Assembly: GCA_003162215.1 (NCBI GenBank)
Contig: PMMO01000109.1
Location: 1-43,668 of the forward strand
Direction of reading: 5' to 3'
Source of the DNA: Ignavibacteriota bacterium
GTDB lineage: Bacteria; Bacteroidota; Ignavibacteria; UBA10030; UBA6906
DNA: 43,668 bases
Position numbers and translations under genes: made by a program. A model generated the notes under the pieces. That model saw only the letters and a list, made by a program, of their open reading frames with translations, was not told where the DNA came from and did no database searches. How positions within the stretch are numbered: position 1 is the stretch's first letter; every line of letters begins with the position of its first letter. Below, piece by piece: positions 33,869-43,540 of the stretch.

Positions 33869-35595
33869 TGGCTGTCCGCGAAGAGCTTCATCATTTCGCC
33901 AACGTCAATAATCATAATGACGCGGCCGTCACCGAGAATCGTCGAACCCGCAATACCCGGAACCGTTCCCAGATAACCACCCAAAGACTTGATAACGACT
34001 TCCTTTTGTCCCAGCATCGAATCCACGACAATACCCAGCCGTTGCTGCGCCAGCCCAACAACGACGATGTAGATCCACTCGTCCTGTTTGGACCCGTTGG
34101 CCGTTGTCCCCATCACCCGATGAAGACGCGCCAGAGGCAGAACGGTTTTGCGCAGCCGAACGACTTCACGTCCACCGATGGTACTGATATCCCTTGCCTC
34201 GATGCGCACGACTTCGAGGACTTCTTCGAGCGGAATGCAGAACACCTCCTTTGCCGCTTCAACAAGCAACGCCTGGATGATCGCAAGGGTCAAAGGGAGC
34301 TTGACAATGAATTTGCTCCCTTTCCCGAGTTCCGACTCGATCTCTATGATGCCTTTGAGTTTGATGATGTTGGTCCTCACAACGTCCATTCCGACACCTC
34401 GGCCGGAGACGTTGGTGACCTTTGCGGCTGTGCTGAACCCGGGAGCAAAAATCAGATTGAAGGCGTCGGTACTCGACATTTCTCGCGCCTGGGCCTCCTT
34501 CAGCACCCCCCATTCAATTGCTTTGGCTTTGAGTTTCTCAGGATCCATGCCGTGGCCATCGTCACCCACGGAAATGACAATATGGTTTCCCTCGTGCTCA
34601 GCCCGAACGGTGATGGTTCCCTTTTCTGGCTTCCCTGCCGCCCGCCGGTCTGCAGGCGATTCAATCCCATGATCTCCAGCATTGCGCACAAGGTGGACAA
34701 GCGGATCGTTGAGTTCTTCGATTATCGACTTGTCCAGTTCTGTTTCTTTACCAGCCACGATGAGTTCGAGTTCTTTCCCGGTTTCTTTCATGAGATCACG
34801 TACAAGGCGTGGCAGTTTGTTGAAGACTTTTGCAATCGGGACCATGCGGGTCTTCATCACGGCCATCTGAAGTTCGGTGGTGATGAAGTCGATTTGGGAG
34901 CTTGTTTCCGTCAGATTCTTGGAGAGGGGTGTCCCTTCGCACTCCTGGCTCATTTGGTAGGCGATTTGCGTCAGACGGTTACGGCCGAGCACAAGCTCAC
35001 CGACCAGATTCATGAGGGTATCCAGACGCACGACATCCACACGTATTGTTGTATCGACCGGCTTCTGCGCAGTGGCTTCAGCAACGTTCCGAGGCGGAAG
35101 TTCCTTACCGGCATCCGGGGGAACCTGAGCTGCAAGCGGCACCGGTTTGGGCGGAGACACAGCTGCAGGAGCAGACGCCTCCTGCGATAATGCGCGAAGC
35201 CTTGCAAGGATGGGGTCCAGGTCGATGCGCTGGATATTCCGCGATTCGATCTGCATAAGCAATTCTTTCATCAGGTCGTATGCGTCAAACATGACATCCA
35301 TCTTGTCTGACGATACCTGGAGCTCGCCCCGGCGCTGCTTGTTCAGTACATTTTCGAAGCTGTGTGCCAGCTGTGTCATTTGTTCCAGGCCAAGGAACGA
35401 TGAGGTTCCCTTGACGGTATGCACCGCGCGGAAGATGGCGTTCAACAGATCGGCATCTGTCGCGCCCTTTTCCAATGTGATGAGGTCCTGCCCGAACTTG
35501 TCGAAGGTCTCACGGGTTTCGACAATGAAGCTTTCGAGAATCTCCGCCATTTCATTGTCGAATGCCGGCCCGTTGCCCGTACCCTGATCACTCAT
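33865..35595 (-). CDS. cheA: CheA, chemotaxis histidine kinase
   Basis: The 576-aa product has the CheA order. An HPt domain carries phosphorylation site His59 (FRAVHTVKGTSSFLG). A Pro-rich linker precedes the dimerisation domain (VRLDTLMNLVGELVLGRNRL). The HATPase domain has HLVRNAGDHGIE, VGDDGHGMD and SGRGVGMDVV, and a CheW-like domain ends the protein. The linker is short and a separate P2 CheY-binding domain is not obvious, as in several compact CheA proteins. ATG 35595 overlaps cheZ by 8 nt; the upstream frame continuation is the cheZ region in another frame. Confidence 0.97.
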   Translation of the reverse strand: MSDQGTGNGPAFDNEMAEILESFIVETRETFDKFGQDLITLEKGATDADLLNAIFRAVHTVKGTSSFLGLEQMTQLAHSFENVLNKQRRGELQVSSDKMDVMFDAYDLMKELLMQIESRNIQRIDLDPILARLRALSQEASAPAAVSPPKPVPLAAQVPPDAGKELPPRNVAEATAQKPVDTTIRVDVVRLDTLMNLVGELVLGRNRLTQIAYQMSQECEGTPLSKNLTETSSQIDFITTELQMAVMKTRMVPIAKVFNKLPRLVRDLMKETGKELELIVAGKETELDKSIIEELNDPLVHLVRNAGDHGIESPADRRAAGKPEKGTITVRAEHEGNHIVISVGDDGHGMDPEKLKAKAIEWGVLKEAQAREMSSTDAFNLIFAPGFSTAAKVTNVSGRGVGMDVVRTNIIKLKGIIEIESELGKGSKFIVKLPLTLAIIQALLVEAAKEVFCIPLEEVLEVVRIEARDISTIGGREVVRLRKTVLPLARLHRVMGTTANGSKQDEWIYIVVVGLAQQRLGIVVDSMLGQKEVVIKSLGGYLGTVPGIAGSTILGDGRVIMIIDVGEMMKLFADSQ

Positions 35596-36139
35596 TGTCC
35601 GCCTTGTTCCATTGTTTGATGATCGCGTCAGCATTCTCCTGGCGTTCAGTTGATCCCGTGAATGAAGCATTCCCATCGAATGCCGTCGCCTCCCCGGGGG
35701 AAGGCCCGGCCGGAGATCTCTGTCCCGGTTCAAGCTGGCCGAGAGCTTCGAGCAGCTGGCTGCGAACGGTCTCTATCATGTGAGACACACCGGCGATTTG
35801 CTGGGACGTAATGTCCTGCACCTGAAGCGCCATGGCAATATTCATAGAATCCTGGCGCGTGTCTGCCAGGGCCTGGCTGATGGCTTCGAGCGATTCGGCG
35901 GTATTAGCCGGTCCCTGCCGCAGCCTTTGGATAGCTCCTTCGGCGACTTCGATGCGACCGGTCATGCGGTCCAGGACATTGAGTATCTCCACCGTCGCCA
36001 TCTCTGTTGCCTGGGTGACGTTGTTCAGCTGGATCGAAGCACGTGGAATCGCCCCCGTGGTCTGCTCGATGGATTGCTTGATCTGGTCCAGCACCGGAAT
36101 GATGCCGAACAATGCCTCCACCGCATTTCTCATTGACAT
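35588..36139 (-). CDS. cheZ: CheZ-like CheY-P phosphatase
   Basis: The 183-aa product is mostly a long helical hairpin. It contains VQDITSQQIAG, where Asp109 and Gln113 have the D-x-x-x-Q spacing of the CheZ active site (QDLTGQ in Escherichia coli). The C-terminal end, QENADAIIKQWNKADNE, resembles the amphipathic tail with which CheZ binds CheY. It should speed dephosphorylation of CheY-P. ATG 36133 is a second possible start. The position between cheY and cheA is typical. Confidence 0.88.
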   Translation of the reverse strand: MSMRNAVEALFGIIPVLDQIKQSIEQTTGAIPRASIQLNNVTQATEMATVEILNVLDRMTGRIEVAEGAIQRLRQGPANTAESLEAISQALADTRQDSMNIAMALQVQDITSQQIAGVSHMIETVRSQLLEALGQLEPGQRSPAGPSPGEATAFDGNASFTGSTERQENADAIIKQWNKADNE

Positions 36140-36223
36140 TGGTAGTGTCTCTCTTGTGTTCTCTCGTGCTGCACTCTACGTTTCATTGTCATCTGCTTTC
36201 GTTGATCAAATCCCAGTCCGCAC

Positions 36224-36616
36224 TCAGGCCGGTTTGCCATTACTGCTCTTCAGAATGGCGTCAATCTTCTCTTTCAAGCCCTGAGCTGTGAAGGGCTTCA
36301 CGATGTAATTGTTCACCCGCATTTTCATGGCGTCAATGACGTCTTCCTTGTTCCCCCGTGTCGTCACCATCAGAATGGGGAGCTCGGCAAACTCCTCATT
36401 GCCCCGGACCCATTTCGTCAGCTCGAGACCGTTCATTTCCGGCATGTTCCAGTCGGTAATGAGAAAGTCGGCTCCCTCACTCATCAGTTTGGTCATGGCG
36501 TCTTTGCCGTCGGCCGCCTCGACGATCGCTGAGAAGCCGAGAGTCTTGAGGGTATTAACGACAATGCGTCGCATCGTCAACGAATCATCTACCACCAAAA
36601 ACTTTGTAGCGCCCAT
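36224..36616 (-). CDS. cheY: CheY, chemotaxis response regulator
   Basis: The 130-aa single receiver domain closely follows chemotaxis CheY: FLVVDDSLTMRRIVVNTLKT, phospho-acceptor Asp in FLITDWNMPEMNG, Thr in MVTTRG and Lys in YIVKPF. It is expected to bind FliM when phosphorylated by CheA. ATG 36616 with AGGGAC upstream is chosen; ATG 36631 would add five residues. It precedes the cheZ-like gene by 84 nt; nothing else is seen in that gap. Confidence 0.93.
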   Translation of the reverse strand: MGATKFLVVDDSLTMRRIVVNTLKTLGFSAIVEAADGKDAMTKLMSEGADFLITDWNMPEMNGLELTKWVRGNEEFAELPILMVTTRGNKEDVIDAMKMRVNNYIVKPFTAQGLKEKIDAILKSSNGKPA

Positions 36617-36652
36617 GTCACGTCCCTGCAATAGATGAACACAATGAATACA

Positions 36653-37027
36653 TTAGTCTGCCCAGTTCACATACTTCGACACTTCATACTGTATCTTTTC
36701 GAGACTGAAGGGTTTGACGATGTAGGAATTCACACCCAGCCTTGTCCCTTTGTCCTTGCTGTCATCATCGGTTAACGACGTCAGAATGATCACCGGAAGA
36801 TCTTTGTAGGCCGGATGTTCCCTGAGCGCTTTGATCAATTCGAAGCCATCCATGTTTGGCATGTTCAAATCGGTGATCACCAAATCCACCTGCTGGTTGG
36901 GCAACTTCTCCAGTGCATCCATGCCGTCGCATGCTGTGACGACCCCGAATCCCTGCATGGTCAACGCCACAGAAACAAACTTGCGCACCGTGGCGGAATC
37001 ATCAACCGCAAGAATCGTCCTCCCCAT
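36653..37027 (-). CDS. Second CheY-like single-domain response regulator
   Basis: The 124-aa receiver domain has Asp-Asp in ILAVDDSATVRKFV, the acceptor Asp in LVITDLNMPNMDGF, Thr in IILTSL and Lys in YIVKPF. It is less like motor-binding CheY than its neighbour and resembles PilG/CheY3-type receivers. It may act as a phosphate sink or serve another output. It lies 6 nt after cheR. Confidence 0.93.
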   Translation of the reverse strand: MGRTILAVDDSATVRKFVSVALTMQGFGVVTACDGMDALEKLPNQQVDLVITDLNMPNMDGFELIKALREHPAYKDLPVIILTSLTDDDSKDKGTRLGVNSYIVKPFSLEKIQYEVSKYVNWAD

Positions 37028-37033
37028 AATGTC

Positions 37034-37933
37034 TCACTCCTTCTTGTAGGCAACAGTCTTGGGAAAGCTTTCCAGCTTGAATGCGGTGGATATGCCGTGG
37101 AGCGATTCTGCATAACCGATAAACAGATACCCCCCGCGGTTCAGTGCGTTATACAGATTGGAGACAACCTGAATCTTCGACTGCGTGTCGAAGTAGATCA
37201 GCACGTTGCAGCAGAAAATTACATCGACATTGGTCACCTGCCGCATGCGTGTCTGTTCGTACAGATTCATATGATCGAAACGGACGAGGCGTTTGACCTC
37301 GTCACGCAGCAGATACCGCACATCTTCGACGGTAAAGTACTTCTCCAGGTAGTGTTTGGGCATGTTGCGAATGGAGTATTCCCGGTAGACTGCTTTGCGG
37401 GCAGTCTCCAGGACAGCATAGCTGATGTCCGTTCCGACAACCTCAAGTTCCAGCCCCTGGTACTTCGTCCGGAGCTTCTCGAGATAGATCATAGCAATCG
37501 TGTGGGCTTCTTCGCCCGAGGAGCTTGCAGCGCTCCAGACGCGCAATTTCTGACGCGTGAGTGATCCCCTTCGTGCCAGGATCGCCGGCACCAGTGTTTG
37601 CTCAAAGGCCTCAAATTGCGGTTCATTCCTGAAGAAGAACGTCTCATTGATCGTGATGGCATCGTAGAAGTGCCTCAACTCTTCCGTACGGCGCGTGCCG
37701 TACTTGATGAGTTGAAGGTAGTCTTCATACGAGTTGAGCCCGAGGAGCTGGACGCGCTTGCCGATTCTCCCTTCAAGGAGGTACTTCTTGTTGTCCTGGA
37801 AGTAGATCCCGGTCAGCTGATAGATGAATTCCCGGACCACGCGGAACATCTCATCCGACATCTTCATCATGGGTGTCATCGGCGGCTTGGCCACTAACGG
37901 CGCTGCTATGGTCACGGTGTTCGTGCTCCTCAC
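37034..37933 (-). CDS. cheR: CheR, chemoreceptor methyltransferase
   Basis: The 299-aa product has a CheR N-terminal helical domain (FREF region: EFIYQLTGIYFQDNKKYLLE) and a SAM-dependent methyltransferase domain: ETFFFRNEPQFEAFE, LRVWSAASSSGEEAHTIAMI, VVGTDISYAVLETARKAVYR and VIFCCNVLIYFDTQSKIQVV. It methylates receptor glutamates. The listed start is a GTG overlapping the HEAT gene stop by 4 nt (GTGA). A GTG at 37915 with AGGAG upstream is equally possible and gives 293 aa. Confidence 0.95.
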   Translation of the reverse strand: MRSTNTVTIAAPLVAKPPMTPMMKMSDEMFRVVREFIYQLTGIYFQDNKKYLLEGRIGKRVQLLGLNSYEDYLQLIKYGTRRTEELRHFYDAITINETFFFRNEPQFEAFEQTLVPAILARRGSLTRQKLRVWSAASSSGEEAHTIAMIYLEKLRTKYQGLELEVVGTDISYAVLETARKAVYREYSIRNMPKHYLEKYFTVEDVRYLLRDEVKRLVRFDHMNLYEQTRMRQVTNVDVIFCCNVLIYFDTQSKIQVVSNLYNALNRGGYLFIGYAESLHGISTAFKLESFPKTVAYKKE

Positions 37934-39345
37934 ATTTGGGGCGCGATATCGTATCCCTTGCTGTGCAAGGTGCCCATTGCCACTTCACGGACCATCTCAT
38001 CGTCGTCCTGGAGAAAACGCGTGATGAATTCCGGGGCGCGCGCATCAGCAATCGCCGCAATGACTTCAATGACATGAATGCGCAACCATGGATCAGGATC
38101 GTTCATGATCGCATCAAGGAACTCCACCGCCCGGTCACCATCCAGACGGAAGAGCACGTCCACAATGACCGCCCGCGTTTCCTCATCAGCTTCACTCCAC
38201 TGCGCTGCGATGGCCGCAAACGAACGGCCAAACACCTCTTCATCGCCGCTGTTGATGGCTTTCCGCATAACATTCTGGATCGTCTCCATGGTGAGGCGGC
38301 CCAGCAATCCGATGACGGCTTTTTGCTGCCCCTGAGGCACCTGTTCGAGCGCTGCTGTCGACACATGCAGCGCATCATCCCTCTGCAACAGTGCCGGCAC
38401 GGCAATGGCATCAACTTCCGGAGAGGATCCAAGCGAATGGATCAGGGCTGCCGTCACATCGCTGCCGGAATACGCTGACAGCCCTTTGACTCCGCTGACG
38501 CGCACAGCTGGATCGCTTTCCTTCAATGCCCGGAGATAATCATTCTTCAAACTTTCCTGGGCGGGGAGTGCTCGACCCAGTCGCTCGGAGATGCGAACCA
38601 TCGCGTGCAGGCGTGCGGAACGGAGCGTCCCCTTCACCGCCTCCAGGGTCTGACGCAACTCGGTCAGCGCATCGCCTCCACCGAGAACGCCGAGGGCTTC
38701 GATAATGGCAAATGGCGTGACGGGATCGGTGGCAAGTGTGTCAAGGGATTTCCGGAAGCGATCAATCAAGAATGGCTCAGCATCTGCGGAACCGATCTTG
38801 CCGAGCGCCTCGGCAACTGCCGGGCGGGCGTAGCCATACCGGTCATATGTCTCGTAGAGCCCTTGCATGCTCGCTGAGCTCTTCATGTTGCCGAGCGCTT
38901 CGACGGTCGAAACCACGACATTGTCATCGGGATCATGCAGGAGGGGCAACATGCGTGGGGTCGGTTCATCGCTTCCGATGAGCCCCAGAATGTCCACGGC
39001 AAATTTGCGCACGTCCCGGTCCTCATGCTCGAGGTACGGGAGTATTGCCGGTATGGAGGTGCCGCCCAACTTCACGAGAAGTTCCGCCACGAGGTTCCGC
39101 GTGACAATGTTGGTGTGCCCTATGTATTCGACGATTGCGCGGGCCACGGCGATTCCACCGGTGGCGAGCAGCGATCGACCGGCGGCATCCCGCACTCCCT
39201 TGCTTTCATCCTCCAACGCCGCAGCCAGCGCAGTGATGGGCGCAAGACCCGGAGCGGCGGCGAGTTCCTCCGCAGCCCTACGGCGCACATCCGGCTCATT
39301 ACCGGAAAGAAGTATGGCGATGTAGTTTCGGGTTTGGGGCGTCAT
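37930..39345 (-). CDS. HEAT-repeat protein coupled to cheR
   Basis: The 471-aa product is a solenoid of paired helices. Repeats with the pattern D..VR..A...LG appear from about residue 20 to the end, for example LEDESKGVRDAAGRSLLATG, LEHEDRDVRKFAVDILGLIG and LHDPDDNVVVSTVEALGNMK, with the last near LQDDDEMVREVAMGTL. HEAT solenoids act as protein-binding scaffolds. No enzyme motif, signal peptide or membrane segment is present. It is coupled to cheR, so a scaffold role in the chemotaxis or motor complex is plausible but not shown. Confidence 0.88.
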   Translation of the reverse strand: MTPQTRNYIAILLSGNEPDVRRRAAEELAAAPGLAPITALAAALEDESKGVRDAAGRSLLATGGIAVARAIVEYIGHTNIVTRNLVAELLVKLGGTSIPAILPYLEHEDRDVRKFAVDILGLIGSDEPTPRMLPLLHDPDDNVVVSTVEALGNMKSSASMQGLYETYDRYGYARPAVAEALGKIGSADAEPFLIDRFRKSLDTLATDPVTPFAIIEALGVLGGGDALTELRQTLEAVKGTLRSARLHAMVRISERLGRALPAQESLKNDYLRALKESDPAVRVSGVKGLSAYSGSDVTAALIHSLGSSPEVDAIAVPALLQRDDALHVSTAALEQVPQGQQKAVIGLLGRLTMETIQNVMRKAINSGDEEVFGRSFAAIAAQWSEADEETRAVIVDVLFRLDGDRAVEFLDAIMNDPDPWLRIHVIEVIAAIADARAPEFITRFLQDDDEMVREVAMGTLHSKGYDIAPQM

Positions 39346-39369
39346 CGCCTCATAGTCTCTTTCCGTTGG

Positions 39370-39390
39370 CCGTTTCGCTACAGCAAACGG
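39370..39390. repeat. Short inverted repeat between the 50-aa gene and the HEAT gene
   Basis: CCGTTT (39370-39375) and AAACGG (39385-39390) flank a 9-nt centre. The 70-nt gap around it has no other feature I can support. No T-run follows, so it is not a clear terminator. Confidence 0.35.
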
Positions 39391-39415
39391 GTTTCAAGGA
39401 TTCCTCCCCATTCAA

Positions 39416-39568
39416 TCATCGTTTTGGCATGGACGGTACCATCTTGATTTTCACGAGCTTGTAGACCGCTTCTTTATTGCCGGTTGTGAAATCAACGTTT
39501 CCTGCGATGATTTGCGGCGTTTCCTCCACAACTCCAACGGCTCCTTCGCTCCCGTGAGATTCCATCAT
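39416..39568 (-). CDS. 50-aa protein of unknown function
   Basis: A short frame from ATG 39568 to TGA 39416 encodes 50 aa beginning [20 protein letters not shown] and ending in a basic VKIKMVPSMPKR. It forms ATGA with the stop of the response regulator and has GGGGGA just upstream, so it is probably translated. No domain or membrane segment is visible. I prefer this start to one further upstream that overlaps the regulator. Confidence 0.55.
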   Translation of the reverse strand: MMESHGSEGAVGVVEETPQIIAGNVDFTTGNKEAVYKLVKIKMVPSMPKR

Positions 39569-40149
39569 TCCCCCTGCGGGTGATTGCGCAGTCTTAGCGC
39601 CGCAATTTGCGGCTGTACGATATTCTTGTAGCACTCAGGACAGATCCCGTGCGAGAATTGCGCCTCCGATCGGTTCGTGATGTAGCTCTCTACAGCTTCC
39701 CAGCGTTCGCCGTTCACATGAATTCGCTTGCATTTCGGGCAGATCGGGAGCAATCTCTCCAACTGCCTTACCTGACTTTGCAGTGCCAGGATCCGCTCTG
39801 CCACGCGAAGCCGCACAGTGAGCTCCGCGGTGTCGGCGGGCTTGACGATGAAATCATCAGCCCCTGAACTCATGCCCTCGATATATGCTGCCTTGTTCTC
39901 AAGAGCCGTCAGAATGATGAGATAGGTATACTCGGGGCGGTTCACCGAACGGATGCGGCTACAGAGCTCGGGTCCACTCATCTTTGGCATCATCCAGTCT
40001 GTAATCACCAGTACGGGTCGCTCGCGTTCGTACGCTTCCCATGCGCGGACGCCGTCTTCCGCTTCCAGCACCTCATACCCCATTTTTTGCAGCTGAGCCG
40101 AGAGGATCGTGCGCGATGCCTCGTCATCCTCAGCGATGAGTGCTCTCAT
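39565..40149 (-). CDS. Response regulator with C-terminal Cys-pair (zinc-ribbon-like) module
   Basis: The 194-aa product has a receiver domain (about 1-120; Asp8-Asp9, acceptor Asp51 in [12 protein letters not shown], Lys103 in IVKPAD). A short coiled coil leads to [20 protein letters not shown] and [12 protein letters not shown], with Cys137, 140, 170 and 173. This Cys-pair module is common at the C-terminus of response regulators and PAS kinases. It is not a DNA-binding output domain. The start forms ATGA with the hybrid kinase stop, so it is probably the kinase's partner. Confidence 0.92.
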   Translation of the reverse strand: MRALIAEDDEASRTILSAQLQKMGYEVLEAEDGVRAWEAYERERPVLVITDWMMPKMSGPELCSRIRSVNRPEYTYLIILTALENKAAYIEGMSSGADDFIVKPADTAELTVRLRVAERILALQSQVRQLERLLPICPKCKRIHVNGERWEAVESYITNRSEAQFSHGICPECYKNIVQPQIAALRLRNHPQGE

Positions 40150-42338
40150 GCTTTGCTCTCAGAGTAACTACATTCGTTATGCAATTCTTCCTTTACGTAT
40201 TCGAATTCCTTTTCCAGCGCGTGCAACGGCACGTCGACACTTGTGAGATTTCCCTCCTGACTTGCAGCCTGAAGAGTCTGGCTCATCGCCATCATCTTCA
40301 TGACGCCGATATTCCCGCAAATGCCCTTTAAAGAGTGCGCTGCAGTGAAGAACGCACGTGCATTGTTCGTTTCCAGGGCATGCCACATGGTGATGATGCG
40401 TACCGGGGCGTCATCAAGAAACGATCGAATCAACCTCTCGAACAGGGCAGGATCCTGCCGCTTGCTCAGGTCCTGAAGGTACCTCAACCGCTCGTGGTCA
40501 ATGCGCAGTGCAGGCTTCTCTTCCGCAGGGGTCGTGTGCTGGCGATCTGATGCCGTTGACGCGTCCATGTGCACCCACGCTGCAAGCTTGTTCGCAAGGT
40601 CTTCGAGCATCACCGGCTTGCTGAGAAAGTCGTCCATTCCGGCGTCAAGGCCGCGCTCTTTTTCCCCCTGCAGAGCGTTCGCCGTCATGGCAATGATGAT
40701 CCGGTGCTTTTTTTCCCCCTCCGACCGCCGGATCATCCGCGTTGCCTCAAACCCATCCAGCACCGGCATATGACAATCCATGAAAACGACATCGAACTCC
40801 TTCTCTACAAGTGCCTCCACAGCCTCCTGCCCGTTGGTCACAATCTGCGATTCGCATTCGAGCTTGCCAAGCATGATCGATGCGACGAGACGGTTGGCTT
40901 CATTGTCTTCGGCGACGAGCACGCGTGTGCCGCGCATTGAACGATTCTTCCGTGGCGCAGCGTGTGTTTCCGTTGCCTGCTCAACGGCGCTCTGGACAAT
41001 ATCGAACGTTGCGGAAAACCAGAAGGTGCTGCCCTTCCCGACTTCGCTCTCCACGGCAATGATCCCCTGCATCATTTCTACGAGTTGCTTGGAGATCGCC
41101 AACCCGAGTCCCGTTCCTCCGTATTTCCGGGTCGCGGACCCATCCACCTGGGAGAATGATTGGAACAGTGCCTTCAATCCGGCAGGAGGAATGCCAATGC
41201 CGGTGTCGGTGACATCGCACCGGATAGAGACCTGGCGATCGGTGCGGTGCGGAACGGTCACAGTCACCGTAACGCCGCCATGCTCAGTGAACTTGATGGC
41301 ATTCCCGACGAGATTGGTAAGGATCTGGGAAAGACGGATGGCATCGCCCATCACCGCCGCCGGAATGCCGGGATCATAGTTGATGTTCAGGCGGATGCCT
41401 TTTTGCTCGGCACGACCCGCAAACAAGTGCACGGCCTGTTCCACCGTCGCACGGATCCCGAAGGGTTGCTGGTCAAGAGTAAGCTTTCCCGCTTCAATCT
41501 TGGAAAAGTCGAGAATGTCGTTGATCACCGTCAGTAATGCCGTGCTGCTCCCCTGGATGATCTGCAGATATTTCCGCTGGTCCGGCTCAAGCCGCGTATC
41601 CCGGAGAAGATCCACAAGTCCCATGATGCCATTCAACGGAGTGCGGATTTCATGGCTCATGTTTGCCAGAAATTGCCGCTTGGCGATGTTGGCAACCTGG
41701 GCCTCTTCCAGGGCGCCCTGCAATTCACGGGTACGTTCCTTGATCGCTTCTTCCAGCGTGCGGTTGTAGTCGATCATTTTTTGATACAGAGCAGCATTTT
41801 CCAGTGCATTCGCTGTCTGGAACAGAAGGATCGACAAAAGGTTCAGCGACACCTCGGTAATCAGCTGTTCTTCGCCCGGCAGAACACCGACGAACATGCC
41901 GATGACGCGCGAACGCGTAGTCAGCGCATGGAGCACGATGTTTGTCGCAGAAGTCTTCGCGGGAACCACAAGCGCGCGATTCTGATTGAGTGCCCATGCA
42001 AAGGTCCCATCGTCGATCTGCAAATCGATCTCGCGTTGCAGTTGAGCCATGTGATCGGCGGGGGTGCAATCGGTAATGACCAATTCGCCACCGTCGTGGG
42101 GCTCGGTCATAAATGCTGTCACCTCAAGCGACAGAATGCGACTGACGTTTGACCTGGTCGCTGCCATGATTGTGGAGGCATCCTGGTCGGGATTGATGCT
42201 TGTCTGGAAATCGCCCAGCGATGCGACAAAGTCAAGCGCATCAAGGACACGCCTGTTGACTCCTTCCAGGTGGCGTACACGTCCTTCCGCCTGACGGAGT
42301 TGCTTTATGATGTCACTGAGTTCTTCCATCTTATGCAT
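40146..42338 (-). CDS. Hybrid sensor histidine kinase (GAF-like, HisKA, HATPase, REC, HPt)
   Basis: The 730-aa soluble kinase has a GAF-like region (about 35-185), a HisKA domain with His229 ([15 protein letters not shown]), a HATPase domain (N box LVGNAIKF; G1 DTGIGIP; G2 [10 protein letters not shown]), a receiver domain with Asp521 ([13 protein letters not shown]) and an HPt domain with His668 ([13 protein letters not shown]). All phosphorelay residues are present. The final phosphate acceptor may be the adjacent response regulator. ATG 42338 overlaps the HDOD gene by 8 nt; ATG 42329 is an alternative. Confidence 0.95.
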   Translation of the reverse strand: MHKMEELSDIIKQLRQAEGRVRHLEGVNRRVLDALDFVASLGDFQTSINPDQDASTIMAATRSNVSRILSLEVTAFMTEPHDGGELVITDCTPADHMAQLQREIDLQIDDGTFAWALNQNRALVVPAKTSATNIVLHALTTRSRVIGMFVGVLPGEEQLITEVSLNLLSILLFQTANALENAALYQKMIDYNRTLEEAIKERTRELQGALEEAQVANIAKRQFLANMSHEIRTPLNGIMGLVDLLRDTRLEPDQRKYLQIIQGSSTALLTVINDILDFSKIEAGKLTLDQQPFGIRATVEQAVHLFAGRAEQKGIRLNINYDPGIPAAVMGDAIRLSQILTNLVGNAIKFTEHGGVTVTVTVPHRTDRQVSIRCDVTDTGIGIPPAGLKALFQSFSQVDGSATRKYGGTGLGLAISKQLVEMMQGIIAVESEVGKGSTFWFSATFDIVQSAVEQATETHAAPRKNRSMRGTRVLVAEDNEANRLVASIMLGKLECESQIVTNGQEAVEALVEKEFDVVFMDCHMPVLDGFEATRMIRRSEGEKKHRIIIAMTANALQGEKERGLDAGMDDFLSKPVMLEDLANKLAAWVHMDASTASDRQHTTPAEEKPALRIDHERLRYLQDLSKRQDPALFERLIRSFLDDAPVRIITMWHALETNNARAFFTAAHSLKGICGNIGVMKMMAMSQTLQAASQEGNLTSVDVPLHALEKEFEYVKEELHNECSYSESKA

Positions 42339-43182
42339 CCACCATCATGGTTTGGAGGGCATCGTGATATTGACGGTCGACCTGTTCTTCCACACTGCCG
42401 AGAACACTGGGATGGAGCCCCAGTTTCTCCCACGCACTCGGATCAAGCGGCGGGATATAGGTCTCCCCGCTGGACCCCAGATCCATTGCATGGACAATGA
42501 TGTCCGAGATATGAACGATGGCCGTTTCCATGGGGAAACGCGTTGCGGACGTCGGGTTGTGATGATACATCACAATTTCTTCCAGACTTGTCGGGAGTTT
42601 CCATGTCTGCAACAGGAGACCGCCGACCACGGCATGGTTGAACCCCAGCGCCTCCCGCTCTGCTTCGTACAACAGCATCGGCGCGTTGCGCGCACGATGC
42701 AGGATTTCCTGGCTCCTGTCGGTGAGTTTTGTGTAGAGGATGAGTCTCCCGATGTCGTGCAGCATGCCCGCAACGAAGAACCGTTCCGCGTTATTGTCAC
42801 GGCGCATGGTCGCCAGCACCCGCGCCGCCAGGCCGCAGGCAATACTATGCCGCCAGAATGAATCCATGCTGACAAGGTTCGACTGAATTCCTTTGAACAT
42901 CTTCATCACCGACGTGGCCAGCGCAAGAGCGCTGAGCTGTTGCGTACCCACAATCGTCACTGCCTGCGAGATCGTTTCCACCTTCGACGGAAAATTGTAG
43001 AAGGCACTGTTGACGATGCGTAACAGACGCGCAGTCAACCCGGGATCCTCGCGGATGACTTTTGCGATATCCGACATCGATTTCTTGGGATTGTTGATCG
43101 CCTCTTCCAAGCGCAGATGAATCGTGGGAAGGGATGATACTTCGACATATCCTTTGAGAAGATCACGTGGACTGGTGTCCAT
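42331..43182 (-). CDS. HDOD-domain signalling protein
   Basis: The 283-aa product has an HDOD domain: [40 protein letters not shown] (the HDOD signature) and GMLHDIGRL with His142-Asp143, then YHHNPT. It is similar in layout to the HDOD protein at 8575-9444. ATG 43182 has GGAGG 7 nt upstream and overlaps the 119-aa gene by 20 nt; upstream ATGs in that frame are rejected. It is followed by a hybrid kinase. Confidence 0.93.
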   Translation of the reverse strand: MDTSPRDLLKGYVEVSSLPTIHLRLEEAINNPKKSMSDIAKVIREDPGLTARLLRIVNSAFYNFPSKVETISQAVTIVGTQQLSALALATSVMKMFKGIQSNLVSMDSFWRHSIACGLAARVLATMRRDNNAERFFVAGMLHDIGRLILYTKLTDRSQEILHRARNAPMLLYEAEREALGFNHAVVGGLLLQTWKLPTSLEEIVMYHHNPTSATRFPMETAIVHISDIIVHAMDLGSSGETYIPPLDPSAWEKLGLHPSVLGSVEEQVDRQYHDALQTMMVDA

Positions 43183-43522
43183 CCTGGGCCTCCGTCTTCG
43201 TGCGTACATAACGCAGAGTGGCAAGTCGCGCGAGCTCCTTCGTGCCCGCATGCTCCATATCCGCGAAACGGAACAGTAGCATGATTTCTTGTTCCGCCTT
43301 CTCGCGTATCACCGGATCGATTGTCGCGGCATCATGGGCAGCGACATCCTCCAGCGCCACTCCCTGAATATCAGCTTCGGTGATCCCCCACATTTTGAAG
43401 ATCCGGATGTGCTTGTCGGAAATCTCGACCCCCTTGACAAGCAGGGTCCTGCCATTCCGATCCTGAACATCCGCTGCAAGCACCATGCCGGCGCGTACAT
43501 CACTAATATTGATTTTCCCCAT
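43163..43522 (-). CDS. Small HDOD-associated protein (resembles the N-terminal DUF3391-like part of HD-GYP proteins)
   Basis: The 119-aa product begins MGKINISDVRAGMVLAADVQ and continues DRNGRTLLVKGVEISDKHIR with IFKMWGITEADI, a beta-rich module like that preceding HD-GYP and some HDOD domains. The C-terminal half is helical. The next gene encodes an HDOD protein and overlaps by 20 nt, so a split two-component module is likely. No catalytic residue is evident. Confidence 0.82.
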   Translation of the reverse strand: MGKINISDVRAGMVLAADVQDRNGRTLLVKGVEISDKHIRIFKMWGITEADIQGVALEDVAAHDAATIDPVIREKAEQEIMLLFRFADMEHAGTKELARLATLRYVRTKTEAQDGHQST

Positions 43523-43540
43523 CGATGGTTCCCTTATGTG

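Noticed and set aside
39370-39390. Inverted repeat before the HEAT gene as a terminator
   Set aside because: The stem is only 6 bp and no T-run follows.
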